Source: Lachnospiraceae bacterium
Lineage (GTDB): Bacteria > Bacillota > Clostridia > Lachnospirales > Lachnospiraceae
Direction: 5' to 3'
Length of the DNA: 35,738 bases
Assembly: GCA_017543445.1 (NCBI GenBank)
Contig: JAFYGB010000014.1
Span: forward strand, 1 to 35,738
Below are positions 32,694 to 35,738 of the stretch, one piece after another. The notes beneath the pieces are model-generated. The model did no database searches. It saw only the letters and a program-made list of their open reading frames with translations, and was not told the origin of the DNA. The translations under genes were made by a program, and so were the position numbers. Positions within the stretch are counted from its first letter, which is position 1. The number at the start of each line of letters is the position of its first letter.

Positions 32694-34124
32694 TTATACG
32701 ATGATAAAGAACTTCAACAGGAAGATCAGTGACAGTACATATGTCAGGATCGAAACTTTCTTTGCGTTTCCGGTGAAGAGCTGGAATACGGAGTAGCAGA
32801 TGAGGCCGAGGCCGATCGCATGTCCGATGGAGCTGGTGATGGGCATTGCGATGACCATGATCGCAACCGGAAGTACCTGGGACATATCTTCGAAGTTGAT
32901 CTTCTTAAGTCCGGAGAACATCAGGATGCCGACATAGATCAGAGCTGCGCTGGTAGCTGCGGGAGGAATGACTGCTGCCACAGGTGCCAGGAACATACAA
33001 GCCAGGAAGCAAAGACCGGTAACGAGAGCTGTCATACCGGTGCGGCCGCCTGCTTCAACGCCGGATGCAGACTCGATGAATGTGGTTACGGTAGAAGTAC
33101 CGGTAACAGCGCCCGCGATAGTTCCGACTGCATCTGCGGTCAGAGCCTGCTTCATCTGCGGCATCTTACCATTTTCGTCGAGCATGTTTGCACGGCTTGC
33201 GGTACCAACGAGGGTTCCGATGGTATCGAACATATCGATGATACAGAAGGTGATGACCAAAGTGATCACGGTGAACCATCCGATATCGAGGAAGTGAGCA
33301 AAATCAAATTTGAACAGGGTCGTGTCCGCCATATCCTGGAACGGAGGAACGAAAGATGCTTCCTTAAGGGTAGCAAACGGATCGACATCGAGCCAGGTAG
33401 CCTGACCAACCCAGTAGATCACACTTGCGCAAAGCATACCGATCAGAACGGAAGCTTTCACTTTGTGATGCGCCAGAACAACGATAATGAAGAGGCCTAC
33501 AAATGTTGTGATAACCGAGAGAACCATGGTATCATATGCGGAACCCATGGCTTTCTGAGCCGCATCCGGGGTCAGGGAACCGAAGAAGTTCGCTAACATG
33601 TAGTGAGGACCGCCGGTTTCGCTATAGAGACCGTTGTTGGATCCGAAACCGATGTTCAGGAGCATGAGACCGATGGCCGGTGAGATACCGAGGCGGATGC
33701 CGAGAGGAAGCGCTTCGACGATCTTCTCACGGACATTGACCAGAGAGAGAACGAGGAAAACAACACCTTCGATAAGGATGATGCAAAGGGCTACCTGGAA
33801 TGCTTTATCATAACTGTCAACGCCGGCGATGCCCATAGCTGCGATGTTCGCAACAACGGTGGCGAAGAAGGAGTTAAGTCCCATGCCGGGCGCCATGGCA
33901 AAAGGTTTATTGGCCCAAAACGCCATGACCATCATACCGATGAAGGAAGCGATACAGGTTGCCAAGAAAACGCCGTTCCACAGCGGACTTCCGGTGGCAA
34001 AATTCGTCAAAAGGTTTGGGTTCAGCATGATGATGTAAGCCATCGTCATGAAGGTCGTGAGGCCCGCAATGACCTCGGTGCGAACATTGGTGTTGTTCTG
34101 CTTGAGTTTGAATAGTTTCTCCAT
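32694..34124 (-). CDS. NCS2 family purine permease (AzgA-like)
   Basis: 476 aa; the start is the ATG at 34124, seven bases after AAAGGAG, and not the ATG at 34130 that is only one base from it. It has many hydrophobic segments and the family signatures: TEVIAGLTTFMTMAYIIMLN near the N-terminus, FDTIGTLVGTASRANMLD (the AzgA/PbuG motif), and SGVEAGGRTGMTALVTGLCF. AzgA-like proteins take up adenine, guanine or hypoxanthine with protons. Its leader of about 79 bases has a CCCC-GAT-GGGG and a CCGT-CAAGT-ACGG hairpin, but no purine riboswitch core. Confidence 0.92.
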   Translation of the reverse strand: MEKLFKLKQNNTNVRTEVIAGLTTFMTMAYIIMLNPNLLTNFATGSPLWNGVFLATCIASFIGMMVMAFWANKPFAMAPGMGLNSFFATVVANIAAMGIAGVDSYDKAFQVALCIILIEGVVFLVLSLVNVREKIVEALPLGIRLGISPAIGLMLLNIGFGSNNGLYSETGGPHYMLANFFGSLTPDAAQKAMGSAYDTMVLSVITTFVGLFIIVVLAHHKVKASVLIGMLCASVIYWVGQATWLDVDPFATLKEASFVPPFQDMADTTLFKFDFAHFLDIGWFTVITLVITFCIIDMFDTIGTLVGTASRANMLDENGKMPQMKQALTADAVGTIAGAVTGTSTVTTFIESASGVEAGGRTGMTALVTGLCFLACMFLAPVAAVIPPAATSAALIYVGILMFSGLKKINFEDMSQVLPVAIMVIAMPITSSIGHAIGLGLICYSVFQLFTGNAKKVSILTYVLSLIFLLKFFIIV

Positions 34125-34209
34125 TTTCATACTCCTTTGATTGTGGGTGATGAGACCGTCAAGTACGGGTGACAGCCCCATCGGGGTTTACGTTCAAATC
34201 ACTGATTTA

Positions 34210-34238
34210 ATTATAGAATCCACCCCCTGTCCTGTCAA
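34210..34238 (-). promoter_or_regulatory. consensus promoter of the purine permease
   Basis: On the - strand: TTGACA at 34233-34238 and TATAAT at 34210-34215, 17-base spacing, both perfect. Confidence 0.92.
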
Positions 34239-34271
34239 GTAATACAATGCGAGAATTCTTCGATTTTTCTC

Positions 34272-34300
34272 TTGAGTTTGGAGGGGGTTTTGTGTAAAAT
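34272..34300 (+). promoter_or_regulatory. promoter of the phosphoglucomutase gene
   Basis: TTGAGT (34272-34277) and TAAAAT (34295-34300) with 17-base spacing. The leader then holds a hairpin of ATGAGGGC (34313-34320) with GCCCTCAT (34350-34357), enclosing a second one (GTGA 34324-34327 with TCAC 34340-34343, plus CGG/CCG). No T run follows, so it is not a terminator. Confidence 0.75.
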
Positions 34301-34389
34301 AATACTAGGGCTATGAGGGCCATGTGACGGGGGACCGCTTCACGGGAATGCCCTCATCAGCGACAGAAAAACTTACGGGAGGATATCTT

Positions 34390-35738
34390 ATGTCTTACAT
34401 GGAAAGCTACAAAGAGTGGTGTGAAAACCCTTATTTTGACGAAGCGACCCGAAATGAGTTAAAGGCCATCGCGGGGGATGAAAATGAGATCAAAGAGCGG
34501 TTTTATAAGAACCTGGAGTTCGGTACCGGCGGTCTGCGTGGTATTTTAGGCGCAGGTTCGAACCGTATGAACATTTATACAGTACGTAAGGCTACACAGG
34601 GCCTTGCAAACTATATTTTGGCAAATGGAGGCCTGGGCCGCGGCGTTGCGATCTCTTACGATTGCCGTCGCATGAGCCCTGAGTTCGCAGATTGTGCGGC
34701 ACTCTGCCTCGCGGCCAATGGCATCAAGGCTTACATTTACCCGTCACTGCGTCCGACGCCGCAGCTGTCTTTCACACTTCGTGAACTAAACTGCATCGCC
34801 GGCATCATGGTGACAGCGAGCCACAACCCGCCCGAATACAATGGTTATAAGGTATATTGGGAGGACGGCGCGCAGGTAACGAGCCCGAAGGATGTCGATA
34901 TCATTAATGAAGTTAACTCCATCACGGATTACTCGACCTGCAAGACCATGGATAAGACACAGGCCATGATCGACGGTCTGTATAATGTCGTAGGTTTCGA
35001 CATGGACGACCGCTACATCGAGGCACTGAAGAAGCAGGTCATCCATCCCGAGATCTGCCGTGAAGTAGGTAAGGAACTGAAGATCGTTTATACGCCTCTG
35101 TACGGAACCGGTAACGTTCCGGCGCGCCGCGTGCTGAAGGAGATCGGTTTTGAGAAGGTCTACGCAGTACCGGAGCAGGCAGTTGTAGATGGTAACTTCC
35201 CGACGGTTTCCTACCCGAACCCGGAGGATCCGAAGGCATTCGCCCTGGCGCTTAAATTGGCGAAGGAGGTCGATGCGGACGTTATCCTTGCAACAGATCC
35301 CGATGCCGACCGCCTTGGCGTTTACGCGAAAGATTCTTCGACCGGCGAATACGTTTCCTTCACGGGAAATATGTCCGGCGTTTTGGTTTGTGAATATGTG
35401 CTGAGCCAGAAGAAGGCACTTGGTACATTGCCCGCAAATGGAGCGGTCGTTGAGACCATTGTTTCCACCGATATGTGTAAGGCAGTCGCTGCGGAATATA
35501 ATATGAAGCTGATCGAAGTGCTGACCGGGTTTAAGTACATCGGTGAGCAGATCAAGTGGTTTGAGGAGCAGAACACCTACAGCTACCAGTTCGGTTTCGA
35601 AGAGAGCTACGGCCTGCTCGTCGGTACGCATGCGCGTGATAAGGACGCCATCGTTGCGGTCATGCTGCTTTGCGAGGCGGCTGCCTTCTATAAGAAGCAG
35701 GGCCTGACGCTGTGGGATCAGATGATCAAGATTTACGA
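34390..35738 (+). CDS. phospho-sugar mutase (phosphoglucomutase), 3' end outside window
   Basis: 449 codons are visible of a protein usually 550-580 aa long. The alpha-phosphoglucomutase superfamily is clear: catalytic Ser144 in TASHNPPEYNGYKVYW, the metal loop DPDADR (303-308), and the sugar-recognition EESYG (404-408). FGTGGLRGILGAGSNRMN near residue 44 is typical of the PgcA-like group. It interconverts glucose-1-phosphate and glucose-6-phosphate (or mannose/deoxyribose phosphates). The start follows GGGAGGATATCTT. Its own promoter and structured leader separate it from the permease. Confidence 0.93.
   Translation, partial: MSYMESYKEWCENPYFDEATRNELKAIAGDENEIKERFYKNLEFGTGGLRGILGAGSNRMNIYTVRKATQGLANYILANGGLGRGVAISYDCRRMSPEFADCAALCLAANGIKAYIYPSLRPTPQLSFTLRELNCIAGIMVTASHNPPEYNGYKVYWEDGAQVTSPKDVDIINEVNSITDYSTCKTMDKTQAMIDGLYNVVGFDMDDRYIEALKKQVIHPEICREVGKELKIVYTPLYGTGNVPARRVLKEIGFEKVYAVPEQAVVDGNFPTVSYPNPEDPKAFALALKLAKEVDADVILATDPDADRLGVYAKDSSTGEYVSFTGNMSGVLVCEYVLSQKKALGTLPANGAVVETIVSTDMCKAVAAEYNMKLIEVLTGFKYIGEQIKWFEEQNTYSYQFGFEESYGLLVGTHARDKDAIVAVMLLCEAAAFYKKQGLTLWDQMIKIY

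Noticed and set aside
34125-34203. Purine riboswitch in the leader of the NCS2 permease
   Set aside because: The leader is only about 79 bases and the conserved core sequences of that riboswitch are not there; only two small hairpins are seen.
1-35738. CRISPR arrays, insertion sequences, tRNA or rRNA genes
   Set aside because: I found no evenly spaced short repeats, no transposase-like protein, and no cloverleaf or rRNA-like stretch.

Overview
The window looks like the chromosome of a Clostridia-type Firmicute, probably Lachnospiraceae-like. The grounds are consensus sigma-A promoters (TTGACA-N17-TATAAT), strong AGGAGG ribosome sites, a roughly balanced GC content, two iron-containing alcohol dehydrogenases and a tandem acyl-CoA dehydratase activase. 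This placement is inference; no rRNA, tRNA, phage, insertion sequence or CRISPR array is visible. No stretch longer than 300 bases lacks a gene.

Region 1 (1-17032) is an accessory run of about 27 genes, all on the + strand and tightly packed. After the tail of a nucleoside phosphorylase it holds eight stand-alone GNAT acetyltransferases, two SAM methyltransferases, an ANT(6)-like protein, an APH-like kinase, a metallo-beta-lactamase-fold hydrolase, an HD hydrolase, a NUDIX hydrolase, an esterase, a flavin reductase, a Sel1-repeat protein, a SUKH-3 immunity-like protein, a lipoprotein, an alcohol dehydrogenase and several unknowns. The only clear internal terminator is an 18-bp perfect hairpin at 7361-7399. 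Several members are degenerate: the ANT(6)-like protein has lost its catalytic aspartates, a subtilase-like protein is only a core fragment, and an acyltransferase-3 gene is frameshifted in a T run. Genes for modifying small molecules or resisting antibiotics seem to accumulate and decay here.

Region 2 (17033-22380) starts with a consensus promoter and a foldable leader before a 515-aa protein with an unusual three-part layout, closed by a bidirectional terminator. Facing it are an NAD-dependent epimerase/dehydratase and a second iron alcohol dehydrogenase (- strand operon). A divergent AraC regulator lies beside them and is the obvious candidate to control them.

Region 3 (22381-24372) is a compact unit: a TetR repressor whose own promoter carries two palindromic operators, translationally coupled to a GNAT-alpha/beta hydrolase fusion. 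A 32-bp inverted repeat (30/32 identical) flanks the whole unit, at 22467-22498 and 24256-24287. This is the most unusual structure in the window.

Region 4 (24366-35738) looks like core chromosome. It contains a 1435-aa double-BadF activase (- strand); a CorA-type transporter, a rhomboid-like zinc-ribbon membrane protein, a small membrane-anchored protein and diaminopimelate decarboxylase (+ strand); an NCS2 purine permease (- strand); and the start of a phosphoglucomutase (+ strand) that runs off the window. Consensus promoters and hairpin terminators separate most of these units.
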